A stretch of DNA of 64,000 nucleotides, taken from a virus. Positions 7,863 to 17,856 of the stretch are shown here, piece by piece (positions within the stretch are counted from its first letter, which is position 1; every line of letters starts with the position of its first letter). The translations under genes were made by a program, and so were the position numbers. Below the pieces are notes generated by a model. It worked only from the letters and a program-made list of their open reading frames with translations. It did not search any database and was not told where the DNA came from. The stretch is from the IMG/VR virus record IMGVR_UViG_3300047510_003155, positions 1-64,000 of that record; one strand, given 5' to 3'.

Positions 7863-9029
7863 ATGAAGATTGGAGTAATTGGAGCTGGGAGACTTGGAAT
7901 TTGTTTTGCTCTTCTATGTGAAGCAGCAGGATATGATGTTTTAGTTTCTGATATTAGGGAAGATTATGTTAATGGTCTAAATGACCGCAAGATTATTACA
8001 AATGAACCAGAAGTAGAAAACCTTCTTCGTGTTGCTAAAAACTTTAGAGCGACTACAGATAATAAAGAAGTAATTCGTGAGTGTGATTTAATTTACACAC
8101 TTGTCGCAACTCCTTCACTTGAGGATGGTTCTTATGATGTTTCTGCTATTTGGAGTGTAGTAGAAGATATTAAAGAAGAAATCGAAGTAAATCCAAAGAA
8201 AAAATATTTTGTTGTTGGATGTACTACTAATCCTGGTGACTGTGAAAACTTTAAAAAGCAACTTCCTTCCTGTGTAAGTGTCTTCTACAATCCAGAATTT
8301 ATCGCACAAGGATCTATTATTAACGATCTTCGTACCGCTGATATGGTTCTTTTGGGGACAAATCCTTTTGAAGATAATGACAGAATTGTATCTGAAATTA
8401 AAAAGTTATACGATAAAATCCAGACTACTCGTGCAATCGTATGTACGATGTCAACAACCGCAGCAGAAATAACTAAGATTGCAATTAACTGTTTCCTGAC
8501 GACTAAAATTAGTTACGCAAATATGCTTGGTGATGTTCTTCATCATTCTGGTTGTGGGGATGAAGTTTCTGCTGTTCTGAGTGCTGTAGGAACTGATAGT
8601 AGAATTGGCAGAAAGTATCTTGGATATGGATTTGGTTATGGTGGTCCTTGTCTTCCAAGGGATAATAGATCCTTTGCTGCATTTGCTAAAAAGGTTGGAC
8701 TGGAGTATAATTTAGGATCAGTAACTGATGAAATTAATAATCAACACGCAGGATTTATTTGTGATTATTATGAAAAAATGAATTCTGATAGAAAACCTTT
8801 CTATTTTGAATATATCACTTATAAGAAAGGAACTGATATTCTTACCGAAAGTCAGCAATATCGTTTATGTATTGATTTACTAGATCGAGGACATACCGTT
8901 TACATTCTTAATGATAGTAGAGTTACTCCTCAAGTCTGTGATTACTTACTTGATACGTATGGGGAAAAAGTTAAATTTGTTGATGATAAAAAATACGTTA
9001 CCGAATCAATTTTTATTATAAATTTATGA
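7863..9029 (+). CDS. ugd: UDP-glucose/GDP-mannose-type 6-dehydrogenase
   Basis: 388 aa from ATG 7863, which has AGGAG at a 7-nt distance; ATG 7857 lies only 1 nt after it. N-terminal NAD domain IGVIGAGRLGICFALL; central helix AAEITKIAINCFLTTKISYANML carries the family lysine and asparagine; the catalytic cysteine is in GFGYGGPCLPRDNRSF. Oxidises the C6 hydroxyl of a nucleotide sugar to a uronic acid using 2 NAD+. Substrate (UDP-Glc, GDP-Man or UDP-ManNAc) cannot be read from the motif. Adds an acidic sugar to the presumed glycan. Confidence 0.88.
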   Translation: MKIGVIGAGRLGICFALLCEAAGYDVLVSDIREDYVNGLNDRKIITNEPEVENLLRVAKNFRATTDNKEVIRECDLIYTLVATPSLEDGSYDVSAIWSVVEDIKEEIEVNPKKKYFVVGCTTNPGDCENFKKQLPSCVSVFYNPEFIAQGSIINDLRTADMVLLGTNPFEDNDRIVSEIKKLYDKIQTTRAIVCTMSTTAAEITKIAINCFLTTKISYANMLGDVLHHSGCGDEVSAVLSAVGTDSRIGRKYLGYGFGYGGPCLPRDNRSFAAFAKKVGLEYNLGSVTDEINNQHAGFICDYYEKMNSDRKPFYFEYITYKKGTDILTESQQYRLCIDLLDRGHTVYILNDSRVTPQVCDYLLDTYGEKVKFVDDKKYVTESIFIINL

Positions 9030-10120
9030 CTAAGTATATAAAAATTAGTTCTATTGATCAGATAAAACCGATTCTTAATTCGATTAATACTGAAGAATAT
9101 TCATTAGTAAACTACATTTGGACTGAATATGGTTTTCTTGCATTGATGTTCAATGAAATGTTTATTGATTATTTTAAATCTACGGGACCAAAAATCGGAT
9201 TTTGTTTTCCGGGTCATGAAATATTTTATGAAAAACACGTAGATATTTTAGTTACTCTCGATGGTTTTATTGATACTACGAAGGCATATAAAGACAATAA
9301 AGAAACAGAATTACTTTTAAATAATTTTAAAAACATATCTGATAGAGGAATTGCTTTCTGGCATACTATTCGTAATTTTGATGAAGATGCCTATGTTTCT
9401 ATGTTTGATGGGTATGTATTTAAAAATGTTTTGTATCCAATAGGAAAGGAACTGCATTGGAGTTTGGGATGGCCTATTGGTCCTGGATATAAGTATGCTG
9501 AAGGTGAAGATGGTGTTTGGTATACTCCAGACACAGAATGGAACAGAACGGGAACGGCAAATTGGGATTTAGACTTATGGGATTCTGATTTTATAAAGGG
9601 CGAAGAACTTAATATTGAAAATTACAATTGCTTTTTTGTAAAAAATTCTTGGAAAACTAGAAGACATTCTTCAACGAATATTGAAGATCTTTTAGTTGAA
9701 AGTGAAAGTTCTGCTGACTTTGGATTTGTTGGATTTGAACTTTATAGTAAAATTGTCAAGTATCATATTGATAACAAGATAAATTTAGTTGTCATTGATG
9801 ATCTGGTTGAATTTCCTCATGTTGAAAGTGAGTACATTCATTATGTGACAATGACTAATTTTCTTGATGTCAGACTTCTGATGACAGTAGCAAATAAGTC
9901 TAATAACTTTATTAGTAGTGGCACAGGTCCTCAGGATTTGGCATTATATTATTGCGATACTAATCAGATTGTTGTTACCAACAGTGATTTTATATGTCAA
10001 AAAGTGCATTTCTTTGAAAAAATGCAAAAGATAAGAAATAGAAAACAATTTTTCTACGATATGAGATGTGATAAACTTGATGACGTGTTGGAATTTTTAA
10101 GCGAAGAAACTATCTCATAG
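9026..10120 (+). CDS. Unrecognised protein of glycan cassette (GT-like end)
   Basis: 364 aa; ATGA overlap with the dehydrogenase. No firm family. The C-terminal portion LMTVANKSNNFISSGTGPQDLALYYC followed by NQIVVTNSD resembles the nucleotide-sugar site segment of GT-B enzymes lacking classic motifs. Aromatic-rich N-terminal half (YIWTEYGF, WYTPDTEWN). It shares the S-x-GP style site with the gene at 13235, so the two may be relatives. Function is inferred from the position only. Confidence 0.45.
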   Translation: MTKYIKISSIDQIKPILNSINTEEYSLVNYIWTEYGFLALMFNEMFIDYFKSTGPKIGFCFPGHEIFYEKHVDILVTLDGFIDTTKAYKDNKETELLLNNFKNISDRGIAFWHTIRNFDEDAYVSMFDGYVFKNVLYPIGKELHWSLGWPIGPGYKYAEGEDGVWYTPDTEWNRTGTANWDLDLWDSDFIKGEELNIENYNCFFVKNSWKTRRHSSTNIEDLLVESESSADFGFVGFELYSKIVKYHIDNKINLVVIDDLVEFPHVESEYIHYVTMTNFLDVRLLMTVANKSNNFISSGTGPQDLALYYCDTNQIVVTNSDFICQKVHFFEKMQKIRNRKQFFYDMRCDKLDDVLEFLSEETIS

Positions 10121-10129
10121 GTTAAGTTT

Positions 10130-11134
10130 ATGAAAGTTGCACTTATTACAGGAATTACGGGTCAAGATGGTTCATATCTTGCGGAATTTCTTTTATCAAA
10201 TGGATACCAAGTTCATGGTATTATTAGACGTTCATCATCTATTAACACGGATAGAATTGATCATATTTTTAATAAAATTACATTACACTACGGTGATCTA
10301 AATGATTCTACCAATATTATTAGAGTGATTCAGGATGTTCAACCAGATGAGATTTATAATCTTGGCGCTCAGAGTCATGTAAAAGTTTCTTTTGAAACTC
10401 CTGAATATACTGGTATGGTTGATGGTCTTGGAACTCTCCGCATTCTTGAAGCAGTTCGTCTTCTAGGAATGGAAAAGAAAACAAGAATCTATCAAGCATC
10501 TACTTCAGAAATGTTTGGTAAAGTTCAAGAGATTCCTCAGAAAGAGACTACTCCATTTTATCCTCGTTCACCTTATGGTTGTGCCAAACTTTATGCATAT
10601 TGGACTACCAAAAATTATCGAGAAGCATATGGAATATATGCCTGCTCTGGAATTCTCTTCAACCATGAATCTCCAAGAAGAGGAGAGACATTTGTAACAC
10701 GTAAAATTACCCGAGGTCTCAAGGCAATGTCTGAGGGTAGGCAAACCGTTCTTAAACTTGGCAACCTGAACGCAAAACGTGACTGGGGACACGCTAAGGA
10801 CTTTGTAGAAGCAATGTGGTTAATGCTCCAGCAAGATGAACCTGAGGATTATGTGATTGCAACTGGAGAACAATATTCTGTTCGTGAGTTTGTTGAAGAA
10901 GCGGCACCTTATTTTGATATGAATATTGAATGGCAATTTACTGATGTTGGGACAGAAATTGGCGTTGATAAAAATTCTGGACTAGTAAGAGTTATTGTTG
11001 ATGAAAAATATTTTAGACCTGCTGAGGTTGATACTTTGCTAGGCGATGCTTCCAAAGCTAAAGAAAAGTTGGGTTGGAAACCAAGAATTTCTTTCAAAGA
11101 ACTTGTTAAGGATATGTGTCTCAATGAAAAGTGA
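10130..11134 (+). CDS. gmd: GDP-mannose 4,6-dehydratase
   Basis: 334 aa extended SDR. NADP-binding [15 protein letters not shown] at residues 8-22, then [18 protein letters not shown] typical of Gmd, catalytic Thr/Ser-Glu in ASTSEMFGK, and Tyr149/Lys153 in SPYGCAK. Converts GDP-D-mannose to GDP-4-keto-6-deoxy-D-mannose, the branch point for fucose, colitose, rhamnose and perosamine. Slightly shorter than the 345-373 aa of most Gmd. Followed by its usual partner with an 11-nt overlap. Confidence 0.95.
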   Translation: MKVALITGITGQDGSYLAEFLLSNGYQVHGIIRRSSSINTDRIDHIFNKITLHYGDLNDSTNIIRVIQDVQPDEIYNLGAQSHVKVSFETPEYTGMVDGLGTLRILEAVRLLGMEKKTRIYQASTSEMFGKVQEIPQKETTPFYPRSPYGCAKLYAYWTTKNYREAYGIYACSGILFNHESPRRGETFVTRKITRGLKAMSEGRQTVLKLGNLNAKRDWGHAKDFVEAMWLMLQQDEPEDYVIATGEQYSVREFVEEAAPYFDMNIEWQFTDVGTEIGVDKNSGLVRVIVDEKYFRPAEVDTLLGDASKAKEKLGWKPRISFKELVKDMCLNEK

Positions 11135-12050
11135 TTCTAGAATCTTAGTTGCTGGTGCCAACGGAATGGTTGGTTCTGCAATTGTTCGAAATCTTGAAAG
11201 TAAAGGTTACACAAATATTATGAAAGGCACCCGTCATCTTGTAGATTTTACAAATCAACAAGCAACTGATGATTTTATTGAATCTGTAAGACCTGAGTAT
11301 GTTTTTTTAACTGCAGCAAAGTGCGGTGGAATACTGGATAATATTAACAATCCGGTGAATTATTTGTTGGATAATCTAAACATTCAAAATAATGTAATTT
11401 CATCTTCTCATAAGTATGATGTTAAGAAGTTAATGTTTTTTGCTTCTTCCTGCGTTTATCCTAAAGAAAGTCCTATGCCCATAAAGGAAGAAAATCTAAT
11501 GATGGGTAACTTTCAAAAAACTCACGAGTTTTATTCAATTGCTAAAGTATCTGGAATTAAACTTTGTGAGGCATATCAAAAACAATATGGATCTGACTTT
11601 ATTTCTGTGAATCCTTGCAACATATATGGAATAGAAAATAAAGTCGATTCTCCAAACGCACACGTAATGTCAAGTTTGGTCTATAGAATTTGGAAAGCAA
11701 AAAAAGATAACGTTCCTCAAGTTGAATGTTTTGGTGACGGATCTCCAAAAAGAGAGTTTTTGTATTCTGATGATCTCGCTGATGCTGCAATATTTTTAAT
11801 GACTCAAAAAACAGATTCGTTTATTAATATTGGAACTGGTATTGAAACTAGTATTGTGGAGTTAGTAGATGAGATTTGCAATATTATTGAATATAGTGGT
11901 AAAATAGTATGGGATACATCAAAACCAAACGGAGCACCAAGAAGAGTTTTGGATGTTAGTAAATTGAACTCTCTAGGGTGGAAACCAAAAACTTCCTTAA
12001 GAGGAGGTATTGTAAAAATTGTTAATCATTTAAATCAGAATTATGTCTAA
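11124..12050 (+). CDS. fcl: GDP-L-fucose synthase or GDP-L-colitose synthase
   Basis: 308 aa from ATG 11124 inside the gmd end (the longer frame from 11046 lies in gmd). SDR with GANGMVG at 11-17, catalytic SSCVYP region, and Tyr137/Lys141 in FYSIAK, close to E. coli Fcl Tyr136/Lys140. Fcl epimerises C3/C5 and reduces C4 of GDP-4-keto-6-deoxymannose. The colitose enzyme ColC (C5 epimerase/C4 reductase) is homologous, and the next gene is ColD-like, so the product may be GDP-colitose rather than GDP-fucose. Sequence reading cannot separate these. Confidence 0.85.
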   Translation: MKSDSRILVAGANGMVGSAIVRNLESKGYTNIMKGTRHLVDFTNQQATDDFIESVRPEYVFLTAAKCGGILDNINNPVNYLLDNLNIQNNVISSSHKYDVKKLMFFASSCVYPKESPMPIKEENLMMGNFQKTHEFYSIAKVSGIKLCEAYQKQYGSDFISVNPCNIYGIENKVDSPNAHVMSSLVYRIWKAKKDNVPQVECFGDGSPKREFLYSDDLADAAIFLMTQKTDSFINIGTGIETSIVELVDEICNIIEYSGKIVWDTSKPNGAPRRVLDVSKLNSLGWKPKTSLRGGIVKIVNHLNQNYV

Positions 12051-13209
12051 ATCAACTTGGCCACTGATGGAAAACACGATTACGTTTTCTGATCGTTTTA
12101 AGATGGCATTGTTTCTTCTCACTAGTGACAAACTTACTAATGGACCAAAAGTTCGTGAATTTGAAAATAAGTGGTCTGAGTGGTTAGGTGTTAAACATTC
12201 TTTATATGTTTCTAGCGGCAGCACCGCAAATACTTTGCTTGTTTCTGCCGTAAAGGAATATTATGGATTAAAGGATGGGGATAAAGTTCTTGTTCCATCT
12301 TGTACTTGGATGACTAATATTGCTCCTGTAATTCAAGCAAATCTTCAACCTATTTTTTGTGATATTAATCTTAGAAATTTTTCTTTTGATATTGATGAAT
12401 TAAAGTATATTGCATCCGAACATCCGGATATTAAAGCAGTCTTCATCACACATTTGATTGGACTTTCTTCTAATGTGGAAAAGGTTCGTGAAATTTTTCC
12501 AAACGTATTGGTTATGGAAGATATATGCGAATCACATGGTGTACGAGGGCCTGATGGAAATAAACGTGGAATAAATTCTGTAGGATCGACTTTTAGTTTT
12601 TATTTCGGACATCATATTACAACAATCGAAGGTGGTGTTGTTTGTACGAATAATACCGAACTTTATGAGTTGATGAGAATGAAGCGTAGTCATGGTATGG
12701 CAAGGGAAGCATCTCCTCATATGTTTAAAAAGTATTCCGAAGAAAATCCAGATATTGATCCAACCTTTTTGTTTATGACAGAAGGGTTTAATCTTAGAAA
12801 TCATGAGGTTTGTGCTGTTCTTGGATTGTCTCAGTTGAAAAAGTTGGATAAAAACATCCAGATTCGCAAAGAAAATTTTAAGTATTGGTGGGAAAAAATT
12901 TTTAAATCCGAGTCCTATTTTATCCCAGAATACCAAAGGGGAAATAGTAGTTTTTGTTTTCCTATTATCACCAAAGAAAGTTCTTCTATTTCCTTGGTGA
13001 AAGAAAAATTAAAAATGAGTGGCATAGAATATCGCCCTATCATTAGTGGAAATATTCTTCTACATCCTGCATTTAAAAATTATAAACTTTGTACCAAAAA
13101 AGAAACTCCCAATGTCCTTACTCTTCACCAAAACGGTGTGTATGTTGGTAATAGTCAGTTCGTAAACAAAGAAAGAATTGATAAATTAATTTCAATAATG
13201 GATGTATAA
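12043..13209 (+). CDS. ColD/RfbH-type sugar 3-dehydratase (DegT fold)
   Basis: 388 aa PLP-fold type I sugar enzyme. Substrate/PLP elements: SSGSTANTLL at about 54, MEDICESHG (Asp contacts pyridine N), and FSFYFGHHITTIEGG. In sugar aminotransferases the lysine that binds PLP aligns with the first His of this motif (His190). His at that place defines GDP-4-keto-6-deoxymannose 3-dehydratase ColD and CDP-sugar RfbH, which use PLP/glutamate transiently to remove the 3-OH. No [2Fe-2S] cysteine cluster is visible, so ColD-like is favoured over RfbH. Overlaps fcl by 8 nt. Strongly suggests a 3,6-dideoxysugar. Confidence 0.8.
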   Translation: MSKSTWPLMENTITFSDRFKMALFLLTSDKLTNGPKVREFENKWSEWLGVKHSLYVSSGSTANTLLVSAVKEYYGLKDGDKVLVPSCTWMTNIAPVIQANLQPIFCDINLRNFSFDIDELKYIASEHPDIKAVFITHLIGLSSNVEKVREIFPNVLVMEDICESHGVRGPDGNKRGINSVGSTFSFYFGHHITTIEGGVVCTNNTELYELMRMKRSHGMAREASPHMFKKYSEENPDIDPTFLFMTEGFNLRNHEVCAVLGLSQLKKLDKNIQIRKENFKYWWEKIFKSESYFIPEYQRGNSSFCFPIITKESSSISLVKEKLKMSGIEYRPIISGNILLHPAFKNYKLCTKKETPNVLTLHQNGVYVGNSQFVNKERIDKLISIMDV

Positions 13210-13234
13210 TATATAAATCTGAACTAAATTAATC

Positions 13235-14197
13235 ATGAACAAAACTATAAACTTTTTTAATGGATTTCACTGCGGTGATTTATTTTCTAGTAAAGAATTT
13301 GTCAGACAAATAACAACAGAATTAACTGGATTCAATTTTGGATATTATCACGAAAATCATCCAAAGGTTTTATTGGATTTGAATATTCCTTGTTTGGGTC
13401 AATATAAGTTAGAACACAACGTACATAAATTTGTAGAAGAAGAGAATACTCTCAATATTAATACTTGGAGTGGAGCTTATTCTCCAGCTTGTTCTTTTGA
13501 ACCTCCATATTTTCAAGTTGATGGTATTGGAATAAGTTTGGATCTTCTTTGTCTGGAATGGGAGTTTATTTTTCAGAAAATTAATGATACTTTTGGGACT
13601 TCTTTGAAGTTAAAGGAAAAGTCTAATTATGTTCCTGAAATTAACTTTGAATGTTTTAATTTAGAAAATCATAAAAAGTTTTTGGAAGAAAGAGGAAACA
13701 CCAAGAAAATATTATTTTGTAATGGATTTCCAATGTCAGGACAGTCAATTCCTGGTGATATGAAAGATATTATTTTGTATTTTGCCGAAAAGTATCCTGA
13801 GTATGATTTTATTTGTACTAAGAAATTTGATAGTGAAATTAAAAATATATTGTTTACTGACGACATTACCGTCAAATATGATATTCCTATTCGCCTTAAC
13901 ATCCCTTGGAATGATAGAACAAATGGTATTTGTGATTTGAATGAAATTTCTTATTTGAGTAATTTTTGTGATCTTATAATCGGAAAGCAATCTGGTCCTT
14001 TTTGTTTTTGTGCCACAAAGGATAACTTTATGAATAAGAATAAACATATAATTTCATTTAATAATAATCCCACTGATTCTCTTGCACATAATCTGGATGT
14101 TGAATGTGATTATTTTCTTTGCAGTGAATTTGAAAGATTTTGTAATGATACACAATACGTTATGGACATCATTGAGGAAAAAATAAATATAATTTAA
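13235..14197 (+). CDS. Unrecognised glycan-cassette protein, GT-B-like
   Basis: 320 aa. Opens with INFFNGFHCGDLFSSKEF and has ILFCNGFPMSGQSIPGDMKD mid-protein and LCDLIIGKQSGPFCFCATKDN near the C-terminus, an arrangement reminiscent of GT9/GT-B donor sites with an S-GP turn. Related in style to the 9026 gene. No catalytic residue can be assigned. Last gene before the promoter at 14206. Confidence 0.42.
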   Translation: MNKTINFFNGFHCGDLFSSKEFVRQITTELTGFNFGYYHENHPKVLLDLNIPCLGQYKLEHNVHKFVEEENTLNINTWSGAYSPACSFEPPYFQVDGIGISLDLLCLEWEFIFQKINDTFGTSLKLKEKSNYVPEINFECFNLENHKKFLEERGNTKKILFCNGFPMSGQSIPGDMKDIILYFAEKYPEYDFICTKKFDSEIKNILFTDDITVKYDIPIRLNIPWNDRTNGICDLNEISYLSNFCDLIIGKQSGPFCFCATKDNFMNKNKHIISFNNNPTDSLAHNLDVECDYFLCSEFERFCNDTQYVMDIIEEKINII

Positions 14198-14205
14198 ATG
14201 TTTTC

Positions 14206-14234
14206 TTGACATTTTTGCTTTTACATATTACTAT
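14206..14234 (+). promoter_or_regulatory. Internal cassette promoter
   Basis: Consensus TTGACA at 14206-14211, 17-bp spacer, TACTAT at 14229-14234. Separates the second half of the glycan cassette (epimerase and four transferases). AGAGG ribosome site at 14239-14243. Confidence 0.82.
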
Positions 14235-14254
14235 ACATAGAGGTTTTATTTTTT

Positions 14255-15340
14255 ATGAAAATGGGTCAATATAAAAAAACTGCTCTTGTTTGCGGTGCTG
14301 GTGGATTTATTGGAAGTCATATGGTTAAAAGACTTCGTTCGGAAGGATACTGGGTTCGTGGTGTTGATATTAAGTATCCTGAGTATTCTAAAACACAAGC
14401 AAACGAATTTATTGTTGGAGATCTGACTGATTTTGATTTTGTTACCAGAATTATTGAATATAAAGGTGAGTCTGGTAATTTCCACAATTTGGTTCCGGAA
14501 AAATATGTGGATTCTTTTGATGAGATCTATCAGTATGCTGCTGATATGGGTGGAGCTGGATATATTTTCAGTGGAGAAAATGATTCTGAGGTAATGTATA
14601 ATTCTGCTACTATCAACCTCAATATTCTAAAAGCTCAACTGAATCTTAATACTCGAAAGGAAGTTAATAAGACTAAGATTTTCTACAGTAGCAGTGCATG
14701 TATGTATCCAGAGTACGCTCAAATGGATGTAAACAATCCTGGACTAAAAGAATCGGATGCTTATCCTGCTGGACCTGATTCTGAATATGGTTGGGAAAAA
14801 CTATTCTCTGAGCGACTGTACTTGGCATTTAATCGCAATCACGAAATTCCTTGCCGTATTGCACGTTTCCATAACATCTATGGTCCTGAGAGCACTTGGG
14901 AAGGTGGTAAAGAGAAGTCTCCTGCTGCAATGTGTCGTAAAGTGGCATATGCAGAAGATGGCGGTGAAGTTGAGATTTGGGGCGATGGAGAACAAACTCG
15001 TTCATTCTTGTATATTGATGAGTGTCTGGAAGCAACACGTCGTCTAATGGAGTCTGACTTCTTGGGACCTATTAACATTGGTTCTGAGGAAATGGTTACG
15101 ATTAATCAACTAGCAGATATTGCCGCTAAAGTTGCTGGTAAGACAATCACCAAAAAGCACATTGATGGTCCTCTTGGTGTTCGTGGTCGCAATTCAAATA
15201 ATGATCTGATTCGTGAAAAACTTCAATGGGATTATGGAATGTCTCTTGAGGAAGGTATTGCCAAGACTTATGATTGGATTTCATACCAGATTGAAAAAAA
15301 GGAAAGACTTGCTAATTGGGAACCACTTCCTAACTTCTGA
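14255..15340 (+). CDS. GDP-mannose 3,5-epimerase
   Basis: 361 aa, SDR close to plant GME. NAD site LVCGAGGFIGSHM (GAGGFIG at 14-20), YAADMGGAGYIF, catalytic Cys in SSSACMYPEY, and Tyr/Lys in EYGWEKL; ARFHNIYGPESTWEGGKEKSPAAMCRK is the family's phosphate-contacting part. Converts GDP-D-mannose to GDP-L-galactose and GDP-L-gulose. Thus a second product branches from GDP-mannose in the same cassette. Two in-frame starts (14255, 14261) are possible. Confidence 0.9.
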   Translation: MKMGQYKKTALVCGAGGFIGSHMVKRLRSEGYWVRGVDIKYPEYSKTQANEFIVGDLTDFDFVTRIIEYKGESGNFHNLVPEKYVDSFDEIYQYAADMGGAGYIFSGENDSEVMYNSATINLNILKAQLNLNTRKEVNKTKIFYSSSACMYPEYAQMDVNNPGLKESDAYPAGPDSEYGWEKLFSERLYLAFNRNHEIPCRIARFHNIYGPESTWEGGKEKSPAAMCRKVAYAEDGGEVEIWGDGEQTRSFLYIDECLEATRRLMESDFLGPINIGSEEMVTINQLADIAAKVAGKTITKKHIDGPLGVRGRNSNNDLIREKLQWDYGMSLEEGIAKTYDWISYQIEKKERLANWEPLPNF

Positions 15341-15362
15341 TATTAATAGTAGAGAGTAAACT

Positions 15363-16232
15363 GTGATTGGATATAATCGTCTTGGAACAAATGGACGTTT
15401 GGGAAACCAAATGTTTCAATATGCTGCTCTGAGAGGAATTGCATCAAACAATAACTTGGAATGGTGCATTCCTCCAGAGGATACTCCTACATATGCAAAT
15501 TATGGTCTTTTTGAAGCATTTAAACTTACTAATTTAAAACATACAGGTCTAGTTAATGGTCCAACTTATGATGAACCTGGATTTGAATTTGATGAAAAAC
15601 TATTTAACGATTGTCCTGATAATGTAAATATTGATGGATATCGTCAAAGTGAAAAATATTTCAAACATATTGAAGAGTCTATTCGTGAAGACTATCAATT
15701 TAAAGATGATATCTATGAACCTTGTGCTGAGTTTATGAGTCAGTTTAAGGGAGATATTACCTTACTTCACATTCGTAGGGGAGATAATACTGGTCGTCCA
15801 AATTGGTATCCAATGCCAACAATAGAACATTATGAATATCTTTTTGAAAAATATTTCACGGACAATCAACCAGTTTTAATTTGTTCTGATGATCTTGACT
15901 GGGTAAAGGAACAAAAACTATTTCAAAGTGATAGATTTTATCTATCTGAAACGAGGGTTTATTATCCTCATCAAACTTTAAATGGTGCAGGACAAATGGA
16001 AAGATCATTAGTTCCATTTTATGATCTATGTTTAATGTCTATGTGTAGTAATGCCATTATTGCAAATAGCTCTCTATCTTGGTGGGGTGCTTGGTTGCAA
16101 AAAAATTCAAACAAAAAAGTTATTACTCAAACTCCTTGGTTTGGTAAAAATCTTTCATTTAATAATCTTAAAGATTTAATTCCAGAATCTTGGATCATTG
16201 AACCAATTCCAGAGGAGAGAATACAAAAATGA
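15363..16232 (+). CDS. GT11 alpha-1,2-fucosyltransferase, copy A
   Basis: 289 aa beginning with GTG. Clear GT11 motifs: GRLGNQMFQYAALRGIA at 11-27, LHIRRGDN at about 134, and NAIIANSSLSWWGAWL at about 223. The HxRRGD motif binds the GDP pyrophosphate. It transfers L-fucose or a close 6-deoxy-L-sugar. It shares overall layout with the gene at 17032, so the pair arose by duplication. Ends 4 nt inside the next gene. Confidence 0.88.
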   Translation: MIGYNRLGTNGRLGNQMFQYAALRGIASNNNLEWCIPPEDTPTYANYGLFEAFKLTNLKHTGLVNGPTYDEPGFEFDEKLFNDCPDNVNIDGYRQSEKYFKHIEESIREDYQFKDDIYEPCAEFMSQFKGDITLLHIRRGDNTGRPNWYPMPTIEHYEYLFEKYFTDNQPVLICSDDLDWVKEQKLFQSDRFYLSETRVYYPHQTLNGAGQMERSLVPFYDLCLMSMCSNAIIANSSLSWWGAWLQKNSNKKVITQTPWFGKNLSFNNLKDLIPESWIIEPIPEERIQK

Positions 16233-17035
16233 TGGACTTAACTTTTTTAATTCCAACTAGAATTGAGACTGAAGATAGATTGAGAAATATCATTTCTTCA
16301 GTCTCTTATTTGCTTAGACATATTCCTGCAAAGGTAATAGTCAAAGAAGTTTCAAGTCGTCCTACATTTCAGTTTAGAGCAGTTCCTGAAATTAGAAAAT
16401 ATGTGGATACTTCAAATCTTGAGTATTTGTATGAAGAGTCTCAAGAACCCCTTTTTTGTAAAAGTAAAGTTTTAAATGATTTAATTGTTGCATCATCTAC
16501 AAAAGTTGTTGCAAATTATGATGCTGATTGTATTCTTCCAATCGATTCATATTATCAGGCATATACTGCAATTAATGAGGATCGAGTAGATGTAGTCTAT
16601 CCTTATGGATGCGGAATTTATCAATGGAAAGCATCATACGGTCCAGAGATCTATGAGAGATTTGTAAGCACTTTGGATACCTCTATTTTAGATCAGAATA
16701 AATCACTTTCTAACTCCACTATTGGATGGACTCAATTTGTAAACCGAAAGAAGTATATTGAGTCTTATATGATGAATGAAAACTTTATTTCCTGGGGATG
16801 TGAGGATGATGAATTTTATTATCGTATGAGCGTTCTTGGTAATCGTATTGGAAGAATTGATAATTATGTCTACCATTTAGAACACTCAAGAACTCATAAT
16901 TCTTGGTTTAGCAACCCCAACTTTAATAATAACTACCATCTTTGGAATCAAATTAAAACATTTGACAGAAATCAATTGATGGGATATTATGAAAATCAGG
17001 ACTATGTAAAAAATCGCAGAAGTCAAATACGATGA
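16229..17035 (+). CDS. GT-A family glycosyltransferase (galactosyltransferase-like)
   Basis: 268 aa. N-terminal LTFLIPTRIETEDRLRNIISSV is a GT2-type start; VVANYDADCILP holds the DxD metal/UDP motif (about residue 92-97); SWGCEDDEFYYRMSVLG is the C-terminal catalytic ED motif of glycosyltransferase family 2/27 'N-terminal domain of galactosyltransferase' proteins, followed by a conserved His in YHLEHSR. Likely uses UDP-hexose. Located between the two GT11 genes with 4-nt overlaps on both sides. Confidence 0.82.
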   Translation: MMDLTFLIPTRIETEDRLRNIISSVSYLLRHIPAKVIVKEVSSRPTFQFRAVPEIRKYVDTSNLEYLYEESQEPLFCKSKVLNDLIVASSTKVVANYDADCILPIDSYYQAYTAINEDRVDVVYPYGCGIYQWKASYGPEIYERFVSTLDTSILDQNKSLSNSTIGWTQFVNRKKYIESYMMNENFISWGCEDDEFYYRMSVLGNRIGRIDNYVYHLEHSRTHNSWFSNPNFNNNYHLWNQIKTFDRNQLMGYYENQDYVKNRRSQIR

Positions 17036-17856
17036 TTGGTTTTAATGCACTAGGTAGAATGGGACGTTTGGCAAACCAAATGTTTCAGTATGCCTCACTT
17101 AAAGGAATTGCGAGAAATGTAGGAGCAGATATTTGTATTCCAAATCATTCTCAAGCAGTTGATGATGGTATCGGCAACAAACTCAGAACAGAACTTTTTG
17201 ATTCTTTTGATCTGAAAGTTAATGTTGGACTTCTGAATAACGGACATTCCCCTACCGTTCAAGAAAGATATTTTCATTTCGATGAGGAACTTTTTTCAAT
17301 GTGTCCGGATCATGTGAGTCTTCAGGGATATTTTCAGACAGAAAAATACTTTAAACATATTGAGTCGGAGATCCGCGAAGATTTTACTTTTAAGGATGAG
17401 ATTCTTAAACCCTGCCAAGAAATGATTTCTTCTATTGAAAATCCTCTGGCACTTCACGTAAGAAGAACTGACTATATTGTAAATAGCGATAATCATTTTA
17501 ATCTTCCACTTGAATATTATAAAGCAGCATTAAAGCATTTTGATAATGATCGAAGTGTGATTATTTTTTCTGATGATCCTGAATGGTGTAAGTCTCAAGA
17601 GATATTCTCAGATGATCGTTTTATGGTTTCTGAGAATACTGATAATCGAGTGGATCTTTGCTTGATGTCTCTCTGCAATGATTTTATTATTGCAAACTCT
17701 TCTTATTCTTGGTGGGCTGCTTGGTTATCTTCTAATGAGAATAAAAAAGTTATTGCACCCGTCCAGTGGTTTGGTAAAACTGGATATACAAAAGATCACA
17801 ATACTAAAGATTTAATTCCCGATGACTGGACAAGAATTATTGATGGACAAGAATAA
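17032..17856 (+). CDS. GT11 alpha-1,2-fucosyltransferase, copy B
   Basis: 274 aa. Same GT11 signature as copy A: GRMGRLANQMFQYASLKGIA near the N-terminus, LHVRRTDY (HxRRxD) about residue 143, and DFIIANSSYSWWAAWL about 220. The GN of the first motif is AN here. Domain order and spacing match copy A, but identity is moderate, so specificity may differ. Its end overlaps the following GT25 gene. Confidence 0.87.
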   Translation: MIGFNALGRMGRLANQMFQYASLKGIARNVGADICIPNHSQAVDDGIGNKLRTELFDSFDLKVNVGLLNNGHSPTVQERYFHFDEELFSMCPDHVSLQGYFQTEKYFKHIESEIREDFTFKDEILKPCQEMISSIENPLALHVRRTDYIVNSDNHFNLPLEYYKAALKHFDNDRSVIIFSDDPEWCKSQEIFSDDRFMVSENTDNRVDLCLMSLCNDFIIANSSYSWWAAWLSSNENKKVIAPVQWFGKTGYTKDHNTKDLIPDDWTRIIDGQE

